A stretch of DNA of 64,000 bases from an uncultured Oscillospiraceae bacterium (GCA_904397845.1 CAJFOX010000005.1:36592-100591), one strand, 5' to 3'; positions 45,534-54,738 are shown, counted from the stretch's first letter. Program-made: numbers and translations. Notes: generated by a model from the sequence alone, not told the origin.

Positions 45534-46226
45534 ATGAACTATTCTCATGAAGTAGAGAGAATGTGCCCTGTTACCAAAGGCCCCAACCACGGCCCCGCGC
45601 CCATTCCGGAAGAAGGCAGATGGGTAAAAGCCTATCAGATTTCTGATATTTCCGGTCTGACCCACGGTGTTGGCTGGTGTGCGCCCCAGCAGGGTACCTG
45701 CAAACTGACCCTGAACGTGAAAAATGGTATTATTGAAGAAGCCTTGGTTGAGACCATCGGCTGCTCCGGGATGACCCACTCCGCTGCGATGGCTGCGGAG
45801 ATTCTCCCAAAGAAAACCCTGCTGGAAGCGTTGAACACCGACCTGGTGTGCGACGCGATCAACGTAGCCATGAGAGAGCTGTTCCTGCAGATCGTTTACG
45901 GCAGAAGCCAGACCGCTTTTTCCGAGGATGGACTGCCCATCGGTGCCGGGCTGGAAGATCTTGGCAAAGGCCTGCGCTCTCAGGTGGGAACGATCTTCTC
46001 TACTGCTGAAAAAGGCGTTCGTTACATGGAAATGACCGAGGGCTATATCCTGTCCTTGGCGCTGGACGCCAACAGCGAAGTGATCGGCTATAAATTTGTC
46101 CGTGTAGGCAAAATGCTGGAGGATATCCGCCACGGTGTAGATCCCAAGACGGCGTATGATAAGAACATTGGCACCTACGGCCGTTATGAAGGCGCCGCCA
46201 AATATATCGACCCGCGTGAAGAATAA
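45534..46226 (+). CDS. iron-sulfur cluster assembly scaffold-like protein
   Basis: A 230-residue protein with a core resembling IscU/NifU-N: GTCKLTLNVKNGIIEEALVETIGCSGMTHSAAMAAEIL. Visible cysteines are C11, the pair near 49 and 56, and GCSG near 80; the aligned three-Cys scaffold set is not obviously complete. The C-terminal half differs from IscU. It is paired with a GGGtGRT-family protein (31-bp gap), a conserved pairing in anaerobes. A CGAAAGGAG site precedes the ATG. The biochemical role is unknown. Confidence 0.85.
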   Translation: MNYSHEVERMCPVTKGPNHGPAPIPEEGRWVKAYQISDISGLTHGVGWCAPQQGTCKLTLNVKNGIIEEALVETIGCSGMTHSAAMAAEILPKKTLLEALNTDLVCDAINVAMRELFLQIVYGRSQTAFSEDGLPIGAGLEDLGKGLRSQVGTIFSTAEKGVRYMEMTEGYILSLALDANSEVIGYKFVRVGKMLEDIRHGVDPKTAYDKNIGTYGRYEGAAKYIDPREE

Positions 46227-46257
46227 TCGGGATCATAAGAAAAGGAGGTAAACTCAC

Positions 46258-47256
46258 ATGGCAAAATTTGAAGGTCAGGAAAGAAGAATGCCGAAAATTG
46301 AGGCATGTCTTGCTGAATATGGTTGGAAAACCCTTGAGGATGCTGATGCGCTTTGCAAAGAGCATGGCATCAACGTAGAAGAAATCGTCAAAGGCGTACA
46401 GCCCATCGCGTTTGAGAACGCCTGCTGGGCCTACACTCTGGGCACTGCCATCGCGCTGAAAAAAGGCTGCAAAGTTGCGGCCGACGCTTCTGAGGCCATC
46501 GGCCTGGGCTTGCAGGCATTCTGCATTCCCGGTTCCGTTGCGGAGCAAAGGGCGGTTGGTTTGGGCCACGGCAATCTGGGCGCCATGCTGTTAAGAGAAG
46601 AGACCGACTGCTTCTGCTTTTTGGCGGGGCATGAGTCCTTTGCCGCTGCGGAAGGTGCCATTGGTATCGCCAGAACCGCAAATAAAGCCAGAAAGAAACC
46701 CCTGCGGGTAATCCTCAACGGCCTTGGAAAAGATGCGGCGTATATTATTTCCAGAATCAACGGCTTCACCTATGTGGAGACGGACTTTGACTTTGGGACC
46801 GGAGAACTGAAAGTCGTCCGCGAGGTTCCTTTCTCCGAAGGAGATAAAGCGAAGGTCCGCTGCTATGGCGCCAACGATGTGTTGGAAGGCGTGGCCATTA
46901 TGAAAAAAGAGAAAGTCGACGTTTCCATCACCGGCAACTCGACCAATCCCACCCGCTTCCAGCACCTGGTTGCTGGTACCTATAAGAAGTGGGCTGGTGA
47001 GAACGGCGTAAAATATTTCTCGGTTGCTTCCGGCGGCGGTACCGGGCGCACGCTGCATCCGGACAACGTGGCTGCCGGCCCCGCCTCTTATGGCCTGACT
47101 GACTCCATGGGCCGTATGCATGGCGACGCGCAGTTTGCCGGTTCTTCCTCCGTTCCCGCTCACGTAGAAATGATGGGCCTGATCGGCATGGGCAACAACC
47201 CGATGGTTGGCGCGACTGTCGCTTGTGCAGTTGCGGTGGAAGAGGCTCTCAAATAA
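46258..47256 (+). CDS. GGGtGRT family protein
   Basis: A 332-residue protein with the signature ASGGGTGRTLHPDN (about residues 260-273) and the pattern NSTNPTRFQHLVAGTYKKWA before it. The N-terminal half contains GHGNLGAMLLREETDCFCFLAGHESFAAAEGAIG. The family is widespread in anaerobes and named only by its motif; no activity is established to my knowledge. It is cotranscribed with the Fe-S scaffold-like gene and followed by a strong terminator. AAAAGGAGG precedes the ATG. Confidence 0.9.
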   Translation: MAKFEGQERRMPKIEACLAEYGWKTLEDADALCKEHGINVEEIVKGVQPIAFENACWAYTLGTAIALKKGCKVAADASEAIGLGLQAFCIPGSVAEQRAVGLGHGNLGAMLLREETDCFCFLAGHESFAAAEGAIGIARTANKARKKPLRVILNGLGKDAAYIISRINGFTYVETDFDFGTGELKVVREVPFSEGDKAKVRCYGANDVLEGVAIMKKEKVDVSITGNSTNPTRFQHLVAGTYKKWAGENGVKYFSVASGGGTGRTLHPDNVAAGPASYGLTDSMGRMHGDAQFAGSSSVPAHVEMMGLIGMGNNPMVGATVACAVAVEEALK

Positions 47257-47282
47257 GGGAAAACCATCTGTGCAGAATTTTA

Positions 47283-47328
47283 AAAGCAGGGCTTTTCGAT
47301 GAAAAGATCGGAAAGCCCTGCTTTTTTT
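47283..47328 (+). terminator. terminator after the GGGtGRT gene
   Basis: AAGCAGGGCTTTTC / GGAAAGCCCTGCTT with a T7 run lies about 30 bp after the stop. Confidence 0.88.
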
Positions 47329-47671
47329 GTGAGGAAAATGGATTTTTACTGCAATTTTGCTCGATTTACGGAAAGGAAAGGAAAAACAGATGGGTGCTCA
47401 GGTATTGAAACGGCAAACGGTTTTCCCCTCCCAAGTTTGTAAAAGGCGGGAATGGCTCCCTGCCATTTTACCGGTTAGATGCAAACGATAAGCGTCGTAG
47501 GAACTTCGGACCTCTTCTGTACCCGCGCCGGACGATACTTGCAGGATGGATGCTCCGGCGCGCAGTCCGGAAAGAATGGAGGTTTTTCCTATAGGGCTTT
47601 TAAGACGGCGGAGGATAGCGTCCTTTGGAGGGGAAGCCTCCAAGTGAACCCTTTTTTGTGCTATCTTCCTT
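47329..47671. other. gene-free stretch with hairpins
   Basis: No credible gene. A minus-strand open frame (81 codons, from 47643) begins with TTG and has no ribosome binding site. The stretch contains two strong inverted repeats (CGCGCCGGA...TCCGGCGCG near 47523-47562, and TTTGGAGG...CCTCCAA near 47624-47644). It may encode a structured RNA, but I see no promoter. Confidence 0.3.
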
Positions 47672-47884
47672 TTAGTCTAAATGAAGCCATTGGAGCACCG
47701 GCTCCATAGCCTGGCAGAAGGGATCCATAATCTGCTGGGCAAAACGATATAGCGGCGGCTGAGGCGTATATCCGGAGCGGGAAGTATTGTACTCTGCTAC
47801 CATAAACAGGGCAGCGGCGGAAAACAGCAGTAAAACAAAGAAAAAGCTGAACCAAAAAATTTGTTTTTGCGTCTTCTTTTGCAT
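47672..47884 (-). CDS. small membrane-anchored hypothetical protein
   Basis: A 70-residue protein with a basic N-terminus (MQKKTQKQ), one membrane segment (about 9-30) and an extracellular part of about 40 residues. AAGGAG lies six bases before the ATG. It lies 255 bp after spoIIP on the same strand, separated by a probable terminator. No family recognised. Confidence 0.6.
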   Translation of the reverse strand: MQKKTQKQIFWFSFFFVLLLFSAAALFMVAEYNTSRSGYTPQPPLYRFAQQIMDPFCQAMEPVLQWLHLD

Positions 47885-48007
47885 TTTTTCTCCTTAAAAA
47901 CAATTTCAAAAATAGGATATCTTGCATTATTGGAAGGCCAACGGGCGGAGTTCCAGTTTTCAAAAGGAATCCAGCAAAGGGTGGCAGAGCCGAAAATGAC
48001 CAAACGG

Positions 48008-48028
48008 GAAAAAGCAGGCAAGCCTGCT
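48008..48028 (-). terminator. probable terminator after spoIIP
   Basis: Stem AGCAGGC/GCCTGCT with a 2-base gap is followed on the minus strand by TTTTTCCC. The rest of 47885-48139 shows nothing I can name. Confidence 0.55.
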
Positions 48029-48139
48029 GAGAAAAGGGGATGTTCTCCTTGCAACCCGGAAAAGATGGATGTTGCCGGTGTGCTGCAGCGTTGAGGACGG
48101 GGTAATTCTGCTGGCCGTTTCGCAGACAGGGCGCAGATG

Positions 48140-49321
48140 TTATTCTGGTAAGGTGCCCAACAGCGTTTGAGCCATAGCCTTGCCCATGTATTCGGCCGCG
48201 CGGGCGGTTTCCTCCAGGGTATTGCCATGAGAGCCAAACTCGATCAGCAAAGAGCCGCCGGTCAGATCCATGTTGTACTTACGGTAGCAGAAAAAGACCG
48301 GCCGGGTCAATCCGGGATACATCGTCTCTGCAGTAGACTGCAAAGCTGCGGCCCAACGCAGATTCCGGTCCCAATCCGGCATATTCATAGTGCCGTCGTC
48401 GCAGCCGGCGATAATCATGACCTGCGCGGTTTTTTCCCCATTGATCATCGCCACCGGCTTAATCAAATTGCCGGCGGGACTCTCTATGGCGTCCCGGTGT
48501 ACGTCGATAACCGCTTTGATGGAAGGATACTGCTCCAGCCATTTGCGGATGGTCTCGGCACTGCGTTCATAAGAGCCGTTGTAGGAAGGGTAATCATGCT
48601 GTGTGGTATCGTGGATCGCGCCGATGCCTGCCTGCTCCAGCTGGTTGGCGATGATATCTCCCAGGAAAACCACATTTTGGGTATTATCGGTGCTCCGCCA
48701 GGTATAAGAGGTGTCGCAGAAATCCCGGTCGAAAGGCTCAAAGCTTTCCGTGGCGTGGGTATGCACAATCAGCACCTGAGGCTGATCGGTATCTTCCAAG
48801 GCAAGTTCCATGGGCTGAGCCAGCAGGGACAAAACCTGTTGATTGGATAGGTTGGTCGAATTCTTAATATACCCTGCGGAAAGCGGAATATACAAGGAAC
48901 TTCGATCGGCGGTAAAAGTCTTTTCCGTGATCGTTCCCCGGTTTTCCGGCGCGATGGTCTCAATGGATGGAGATTCGGGCGTCTGCGGGATGGAAATCGT
49001 ACTTTGGCTTTGGGATTCTGCCTGGCTTTCGGCCGGTATGCTTGGTTCCTGCACGCTTTCGGCGGCGCTTTGGACCGGCTTTTCAGCCTGCGGTTGGGAG
49101 GAGGATACGGGCTCGTCCTGTACCAGATCGTCCTGAAAGCGGTTTTGCAGGTAAGCCATGCCGCCTTCGGGCATCTGCAGCATAGCGGAAGCGGCGGCGG
49201 CTTTCCCCAAAAATGTGCCCAGCGTTGTGCTCAGGGCAGGGAAGGCTGCTAACGAGCCTGCCAATACAGCAATTGCTGCCGCTCCTCCCAGCAGCCGCCG
49301 GGATCTGCCGGAATGTCTCAC
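48140..49321 (-). CDS. spoIIP: stage II sporulation protein P
   Basis: A 393-residue peptidoglycan amidase/endopeptidase needed for engulfment in sporulation. It has an N-terminal membrane anchor (about 15-40), a long low-complexity S/Q/P/E linker (about 70-125) and a C-terminal amidase domain with LIVHTHATESF, AVIDVHRDA, MIIAG and SLLIEFGSHGNTLEE, which carry the metal ligands. The start chosen is GTG 49321 behind AAGGAGGGA; the ATG at 49342 would lie upstream of that site. Its presence marks an endospore-forming lineage. Confidence 0.93.
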   Translation of the reverse strand: MRHSGRSRRLLGGAAAIAVLAGSLAAFPALSTTLGTFLGKAAAASAMLQMPEGGMAYLQNRFQDDLVQDEPVSSSQPQAEKPVQSAAESVQEPSIPAESQAESQSQSTISIPQTPESPSIETIAPENRGTITEKTFTADRSSLYIPLSAGYIKNSTNLSNQQVLSLLAQPMELALEDTDQPQVLIVHTHATESFEPFDRDFCDTSYTWRSTDNTQNVVFLGDIIANQLEQAGIGAIHDTTQHDYPSYNGSYERSAETIRKWLEQYPSIKAVIDVHRDAIESPAGNLIKPVAMINGEKTAQVMIIAGCDDGTMNMPDWDRNLRWAAALQSTAETMYPGLTRPVFFCYRKYNMDLTGGSLLIEFGSHGNTLEETARAAEYMGKAMAQTLLGTLPE

Positions 49322-49548
49322 CCCATTCCCTCCTTGCTTCATATGCCGACGATGCGGTCTCTTTTGCCCGTTTTTCAGTCTGCCGTTGTGAAGATATCCG
49401 ACAGAAGGCTATCAAAGCATATGAATTTTTGGCGGTAGATATGCGCAAAAAGGGAGCCGAGCTGATTTTCCATTAAAGTACGTGATATGATACAAAACCG
49501 GGCCGCATATTCATAAAAACTTATAATAATAAACAAAATGCGTCAATG

Positions 49549-49566
49549 AATGAATAATATTTCAAA
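49549..49566. promoter_or_regulatory. ARG box 1
   Basis: AATGAATAATATTTCAAA matches the 18-base ArgR consensus TNTGNATWWWWATNCANA except at two fixed positions. It lies just upstream of the argG -35 box. Confidence 0.6.
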
Positions 49567-49573
49567 AAAATAG

Positions 49574-49601
49574 TTGATTTTATGCGAAATATATGTATAA
49601 T
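49574..49601 (+). promoter_or_regulatory. argG: argG promoter
   Basis: TTGATT (49574-49579) and TATAAT (49596-49601) with a 16-bp spacer, about 60 bp before argG. Confidence 0.72.
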
Positions 49602-49609
49602 TATAAATA
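49592..49609. promoter_or_regulatory. ARG box 2, overlapping the -10 box
   Basis: TATGTATAATTATAAATA fits the ArgR consensus with one mismatch and covers the -10 element, so binding would block transcription. Its centre is 43 bp from that of ARG box 1. Confidence 0.68.
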
Positions 49610-49661
49610 TAAAATTCCGGTAAGCACCAGAAGAGCAAAATGGGCAAAAGGAGAATGCAGC

Positions 49662-50879
49662 ATGAAACAGTATCAGAAAATCGTATTGGCTTATTCCGGC
49701 GGATTGGATACGTCGGTCATCATTCCCTGGCTGAAAGAGCATTACAAAGACTGCGAGGTCATCGCCGTAGCTGCGGACGTTGGACAGGGAGCGGAACTTT
49801 CCGGCTTAGAGGAAAAGGCGCTGAAAACCGGCGCCTCCAAGCTATATATTCTGGATATGAAAGAAGAATTTGTGGACGACTACATCATCCCTACCATGCA
49901 GGCCGGTGCCGTTTATGAGAACAAATATCTGCTGGGAACCTCCTTTGCGCGGCCGATTATCGCCAAGAAGATTGTGGAAATCGCAAAGAAGGAAGGAGCG
50001 GACGCCATTGCCCACGGCTGCACCGGCAAAGGAAACGATCAGGTGCGCTTTGAGCTGGCTATTAAAGCTTTCGCGCCGAACATGGGCATTATCGCTCCCT
50101 GGAGGACCTGGGAGATGAAAAGCCGGGACGACGAAATAGATTACGCGGAAAAAAAGGGGATCCCGCTGAATGTCAGCAGAGAGACCAGCTATTCCAAGGA
50201 CAAAAATTTGTGGCACCTGTCCCATGAGGGGCTGGATCTGGAGGATCCCGCCAACGAGCCGGATTACGACAAGATTTTGGAAATGGGTGTTTCTCCCGAG
50301 AAGGCGCCCGACAAGCCCACCTATGTAACGCTGCACTTTGAAAAAGGCGTTCCCACAGCGCTGAATGGGAAAGAAATGAAGGCGCTGGACATCATCACCG
50401 AACTGAATCAGGTCGGCGGCGCCAACGGGATCGGCCTTGTGGATATGGTGGAGAATCGGCTGGTTGGCATGAAGTCCAGAGGGGTATACGAAACGCCCGG
50501 CGGCGCCATTCTTTACGCGGCCCACGAACTGCTGGAAACCCTCTGTCTGGACCGGGATACCCAGCATTACAAACAGCAAATCGCGCTGAAGTTTGCGGAG
50601 CTGGTTTATTATGGACAGTGGTTTACTCCCCTGCGGGAAGCGCTAAGCGCTTTTGTCAGCACCACCCAGCAGACGGTCACCGGCGATGTAAAGCTCAAGC
50701 TGTATAAGGGCAACATCATCCCCGCCGGCACTACCAGTCCTTATTCTCTGTATTCAGAGGAGATTGCCACCTTCGGTGAGGACGAGGTCTATGATCAGAT
50801 GGATTCCCAGGGCTTTATCAACCTGTTCGGCCTGCCGATCAAGGTGAAAGCGTTGCTGGATGAAAAGCTGGGCAAATAA
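49662..50879 (+). CDS. argG: argininosuccinate synthase
   Basis: Joins citrulline and aspartate with ATP in arginine synthesis. The 405-residue product has the ATP pyrophosphatase loop YSGGLDTSV near residue 10 and the family motifs [15 protein letters not shown] and [22 protein letters not shown] 49662 has AAAGGAG upstream, and the frame is open further but without such a site. It heads argG-argH-argF, with a promoter carrying two ARG boxes. Confidence 0.97.
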   Translation: MKQYQKIVLAYSGGLDTSVIIPWLKEHYKDCEVIAVAADVGQGAELSGLEEKALKTGASKLYILDMKEEFVDDYIIPTMQAGAVYENKYLLGTSFARPIIAKKIVEIAKKEGADAIAHGCTGKGNDQVRFELAIKAFAPNMGIIAPWRTWEMKSRDDEIDYAEKKGIPLNVSRETSYSKDKNLWHLSHEGLDLEDPANEPDYDKILEMGVSPEKAPDKPTYVTLHFEKGVPTALNGKEMKALDIITELNQVGGANGIGLVDMVENRLVGMKSRGVYETPGGAILYAAHELLETLCLDRDTQHYKQQIALKFAELVYYGQWFTPLREALSAFVSTTQQTVTGDVKLKLYKGNIIPAGTTSPYSLYSEEIATFGEDEVYDQMDSQGFINLFGLPIKVKALLDEKLGK

Positions 50880-50978
50880 TCCTGCTTATGGTACAATGAA
50901 AGCATTGGCCCGGTATTGTTGCGGGCCGGCCTTTCCCAAAGGGGAAAGGAATCTGTTTTCATTTTTGGAGGGAGCGCT

Positions 50979-52361
50979 ATGGTACTTTGGGCAGGAAGAT
51001 TTTCCAAAGAGATCGACAAACATGTAAACGATTTTAATTCATCCATTTCCTTTGACAACCGAATGTATGCGCAGGATATCAGGGGCAGCATCGCCCATGC
51101 CACTATGCTGGCCAGGCAAGGGATCATTTCCGATGAGGATAAAGAGGCAATCACAGCGGGGCTTACCGGCATTTTAAAGGATATCGAAAGCGGCGATCTG
51201 GCTTTCGACCCCAACGCTGAGGATATCCATATGTTTATTGAGGCGGAGTTGACCGAGCGGATCGGCGACGCGGGGAAAAGGCTGCATACCGCCAGAAGCC
51301 GCAATGATCAGGTGGCGCTGGACATGAAGCTGTATTTCCACGACGAAATCGGCCAGATTCTGCCGCTGTGCCGCGAACTGATTGAAGTTCTTTTGGAAAA
51401 GGCGGCGGCGCATACCGAAACGGTGATGCCGGGCTACACCCATCTGCAGAGGGGCCAGCCCATTACCTTTGCCCACCATCTGATGGCTTATGTTCAGATG
51501 TTTTTACGGGATATCCAGCGACTGCTCGACTGCGACAAGCGCATTTTGGACACCATGCCGTTAGGCTGCGGCGCGGCCTTCGGCACCACCTATCCCATTG
51601 ACCGGGAGATGACGGCCGAGCTGCTGGGATTTACCGGGATTTCCCAAAACAGCATCGACGGTGTATCCGACCGGGATTATGCGCTGGAACTGGCAGGCGC
51701 GCTGTCTATTTTTATGATGCACCTGTCCCGTTTCTCCGAGGAGGTCATTCTCTGGTGCAGCTGGGAGTTTAAGTTTGTGGAGCTGGATGACGCGTTTTCC
51801 ACCGGTTCTTCCATCATGCCGCAGAAAAAGAACCCGGATATCACCGAACTCATCCGCGGCAAGACCGGCCGGGTCTACGGCGACTTGATGACCCTTTTGA
51901 CCATGATGAAAGGTCTGCCGCTGGCCTATAACAAGGATATGCAGGAGGATAAGGAGGCGCTGTTCGATGCGGTGGATACAGTGAAAATGTGCGTTTCTAC
52001 CTTTATCCCCATGCTCAAAAGCGCCAGGATTTTAAGCGAAAATATGCGGAATGCCGCAGCAAGGGGCTTTATTAATGCCACCGACCTGGCGGATTATCTG
52101 GTCAAAAAGGGGCTGCCCTTCCGCGACGCACACCATGTTTCCGGCCGGCTGGTGGCCTACTGCATTGAAAAAGATACTGTACTGGAACAGCTGAGTATGG
52201 AAGAATTAAAAAAGCATTGTGATTTATTTGAAGAAGACGTGTACCATGCCATTTCACTGGATACCTGTGTAAAAGAACGCAGGTCTGCGGGGGGGCCTGC
52301 CCCGGAGGAGGTCAAAAAGCAGATTGCCTGCGCCAAAGAAACGCTGGCCGCGCTGTTGTAA
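50979..52361 (+). CDS. argH: argininosuccinate lyase
   Basis: Cleaves argininosuccinate to arginine and fumarate. The 460-residue product shows LWAGRFSKEID at the start, TARSRNDQVALD, GYTHLQRGQPI and the superfamily signature GSSIMPQKKNPD. ATG 50979 has TTTGGAGGGA upstream. It follows argG by about 100 bp and precedes argF by 40 bp. Confidence 0.97.
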   Translation: MVLWAGRFSKEIDKHVNDFNSSISFDNRMYAQDIRGSIAHATMLARQGIISDEDKEAITAGLTGILKDIESGDLAFDPNAEDIHMFIEAELTERIGDAGKRLHTARSRNDQVALDMKLYFHDEIGQILPLCRELIEVLLEKAAAHTETVMPGYTHLQRGQPITFAHHLMAYVQMFLRDIQRLLDCDKRILDTMPLGCGAAFGTTYPIDREMTAELLGFTGISQNSIDGVSDRDYALELAGALSIFMMHLSRFSEEVILWCSWEFKFVELDDAFSTGSSIMPQKKNPDITELIRGKTGRVYGDLMTLLTMMKGLPLAYNKDMQEDKEALFDAVDTVKMCVSTFIPMLKSARILSENMRNAAARGFINATDLADYLVKKGLPFRDAHHVSGRLVAYCIEKDTVLEQLSMEELKKHCDLFEEDVYHAISLDTCVKERRSAGGPAPEEVKKQIACAKETLAALL

Positions 52362-52401
52362 TCTTTATGCTGTGCCGCCGGCCTGAAAGGAGACGCCTGA
52401 A

Positions 52402-53313
52402 TTGAAGCATCTGTTAAAATGATCCGATCTGACCGGCGAAGAAATCACGGAGATTCTTGATCTGGCAGATCAGCTGAAAGCGGAGAAGAAAAAGGGAATC
52501 CCTCACGAAAGGCTGAAAGGGAAAACGCTGGGGATGATTTTTGAAAAGTCTTCTACCCGAACCCGCGTTTCCTTTGAGGCAGGGATGTTCCAGCTGGGCG
52601 GGCATGCCCTGTTCCTGTCCAGCCGGGATATTCAGCTGGGGCGGGGGGAATCCATCAAGGCCACCGCCCGGGTGCTCAGCCGCTATGTGGACGGCATCAT
52701 GATCCGCACCTTTGCCCAGTCGGATGTGGAACAGCTGGCCGAGTTTGCCTCGGTGCCGGTCATCAATGGCCTGACCGACTACAGTCATCCCTGCCAGGTG
52801 CTGGCGGATCTGATGACGGTGCGGGAGCGAAAGGGCAAGCTGGAAGGCCTTAAAATGTGTTATATCGGTGACGGCAACAATATGGCCAACAGTCTGCTGG
52901 TAGGCGGGTTGCGAACCGGCATGACGGTGGCGGCTGCTACGCCGGACGGTTACCAGCCCGATCCACAGGCGCTGGCGGTAGCTGTGGAATATGGCGATCA
53001 CTTCACCTTGACCAACGACCGGTTTGCTGCGGCGAAAGACGCAGATGTGATTTTTACCGACGTATGGACTTCCATGGGGCAGGAATTGGAGGCCGCCGAA
53101 CGGTGCAGGGATTTTGCAGGATGGCAGGTCAACCGGGAGCTAATGTCTTATGCCAGGCCAGACGTAATGCTCCAGCATTGCCTGCCCGCTCATATGAACG
53201 AGGGGATCGCTGAAGATGTGTTCGAAGAGCATGTGGGCGAAATTTATGATGAAGCGGAGAACCGCCTTCATGTACAAAAAGCGGTGTTGCTTTTGTGTAT
53301 GGAGGACAAATAA
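52402..53313 (+). CDS. argF: ornithine carbamoyltransferase ArgF, interrupted by an in-frame TGA
   Basis: The full frame starts at TTG 52402 behind AAAGGAG and reads LKHLLK-stop-SDLTGEEITEILDLADQLK, an ordinary ArgF N-terminus except for TGA at codon 7 (52420-52422). The rest is intact: STRTR (carbamoyl phosphate), HPCQ and HCLPAH are present, and 303 residues would be normal. TGA can arise from TTA (Leu, common here) by one change. Downstream ATG 52534 would drop 44 residues of the first domain. It is either a nonsense mutation, a sequencing error, or a read-through codon; TGA is a normal stop elsewhere in this window. Confidence 0.85.
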
Positions 53314-53352
53314 TTTTTGCCATACATCTTTTGGATAGAACATTCCCTATTT

Positions 53353-53396
53353 GCCCAAAGAAAAAAAGAGCCCTTTGGCTCTTTTTTTCTTTGGGC
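53353..53396. terminator. bidirectional terminator after argF
   Basis: A perfect 20-bp stem (GCCCAAAGAAAAAAAGAGCC with its complement) and a 4-base loop, A-rich then T-rich. It serves argF and the converging HxlR gene. Confidence 0.92.
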
Positions 53397-53418
53397 TTTT
53401 GGAGAGCTGAGGAACGTT

Positions 53419-53751
53419 TTATTCCCGGTTTTGCTCCCCCCATACGCAAAGCTGATCCAATACCGCCATAAGAGACAGGCCCTTTTGAGAGAGGGAATAT
53501 TCGACTTTTGGAGGAATTTGCGGATATACAATGCGTCTAATCAGCCCGTCTCGCTCCAGCTCTTTGAGGTTTTGGCTTAAGGTTTTGTCCGAGATTTTTT
53601 TCAGATACCGCTGCATTTCGTTAAACCGGACCACTTTAAATTCCATCAGGCAATATAAAATAATCATCTTATATTTTCCGGAAATCAGTGAAAGGGCATA
53701 GCTAAACCCCGTTTCTTCAAAATTTGCATTTTCAATGTAGTTTTGGATCAT
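53419..53751 (-). CDS. HxlR-family transcriptional regulator
   Basis: A 110-residue winged-helix regulator. The HxlR pattern is clear: ALSLISGKYKMIILYCLME, FNEMQRYLKKISDKTLSQNLKELERDGLI, then PPKVEYSLSQKG. One cysteine near residue 34 and a second near 103 could be redox sensitive, as in some family members. It is divergent from a flavin reductase gene, and an inverted repeat lies between the two. Confidence 0.9.
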   Translation of the reverse strand: MIQNYIENANFEETGFSYALSLISGKYKMIILYCLMEFKVVRFNEMQRYLKKISDKTLSQNLKELERDGLIRRIVYPQIPPKVEYSLSQKGLSLMAVLDQLCVWGEQNRE

Positions 53752-53774
53752 AGAGTTTATGCTTCCTTTTAAGA

Positions 53775-53801
53775 AAGTACCTAACTTAAAAGATGGTACT
53801 T
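53775..53801. promoter_or_regulatory. probable HxlR operator
   Basis: AAGTACC (53775-53781) and its complement GGTACTT (53795-53801) are separated by 13 bases, spacing two major grooves. The right arm overlaps the -35 box of the flavin reductase promoter. Confidence 0.55.
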
Positions 53802-53827
53802 GTTTTTCTGTTTACCTTTATTATAAT
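53800..53827 (+). promoter_or_regulatory. promoter of the flavin reductase gene
   Basis: TTGTTT (53800-53805) and TATAAT (53822-53827), 16-bp spacer, about 58 bp before the gene. Confidence 0.65.
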
Positions 53828-53884
53828 AAAATTAAGAGGTTTGTAAAGGGCCTTTAGATTTTATTTTTAACGGAGGCGTTTTTT

Positions 53885-54454
53885 ATGAAAAAAGATCTCG
53901 GTGTAAAGCCCTATGTATTTCCGATGCCGGTGCTGATGATTTCCACCTATGGGGAAGACGGAAAAGTAGACGTGATGAACATGGCCTGGGGAGGGATCTG
54001 TGCAAGCAATATGGTTTCTCTCAATATTGGCGAGGATCATAAAACCTCGGAAAACATTAAAAAGCGGGGCGCGTTTACGCTTAGCATTGCGGACATCCCG
54101 CATATAGAAGCAGCGGATTTTTTTGGGATCGCTTCGGGAAACAGCATGGCGGACAAATTTGAAAGAACCGGTCTGACCGCAGTAAAAAGCGAAAAGGTCG
54201 ATGCGCCGGTTGTAGAAGAATTTCCCCTTACCCTGGAATGCAAAGTGGTAGAAGCCAAAAACGAACGGTACGGATTCCATGTAATAGGGGAAATTGTCGG
54301 CGTTCTTGCGGAAGAATCCGTCCTGGATGAAAAGGGCAAGGTTGACCCGACAAAACTCAATGCTTTTGTGTTCGACCAGTTCCAGAGCGGGTATTATGCC
54401 ATTGGCGAAAAAGTGGGCCAGGCATGGAGTACGGGCGCTCCGTTGATGAAATAA
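53885..54454 (+). CDS. flavin reductase-like FMN-binding protein
   Basis: A 189-residue protein of the flavin reductase/flavoredoxin family. It begins PYVFPMPVLMISTYGEDGKVDVMNMAW, then AFTLSIADIPHIEAADFFGIASGNS, which form the FMN pocket. Typical roles are FMN-dependent electron transfer or thiol/redox balance. The divergent HxlR regulator with a shared operator suggests control by a redox or electrophile signal. GGAGGCG precedes the ATG. Confidence 0.88.
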   Translation: MKKDLGVKPYVFPMPVLMISTYGEDGKVDVMNMAWGGICASNMVSLNIGEDHKTSENIKKRGAFTLSIADIPHIEAADFFGIASGNSMADKFERTGLTAVKSEKVDAPVVEEFPLTLECKVVEAKNERYGFHVIGEIVGVLAEESVLDEKGKVDPTKLNAFVFDQFQSGYYAIGEKVGQAWSTGAPLMK

Positions 54455-54738
54455 TCTTGGAAACATGAGCGGCCCACATCCAGGTTGTCATAAGAAATCA
54501 CATTTTTCGGCTGGTTTTACTTTTGGGTATTTTCAATTTATCTTTGGCAGCAACTCCTTGAATATTTTCGAAACTCGGCCTTAAAAAACGGTGTAACGAT
54601 TTATAACCGGGTATGATATTCTTCCTTGTGACAATCAGCTCCCCCTTCTCGTTGCAAGCATACAAAATATATACGATAAAATCATTGTTTTACCGAGGGT
54701 TTAGACTGCTAAATAAAAGGAATGGTTTTATACAAAAT
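54455..54738. other. gene-free stretch after the flavin reductase gene
   Basis: About 280 bp with no credible ORF, repeat or strong promoter that I can see. Confidence 0.4.

Noticed and set aside
47398..47643. A minus-strand 81-codon ORF
   Set aside because: It begins with TTG and has no ribosome binding site; no family similarity was recognised.
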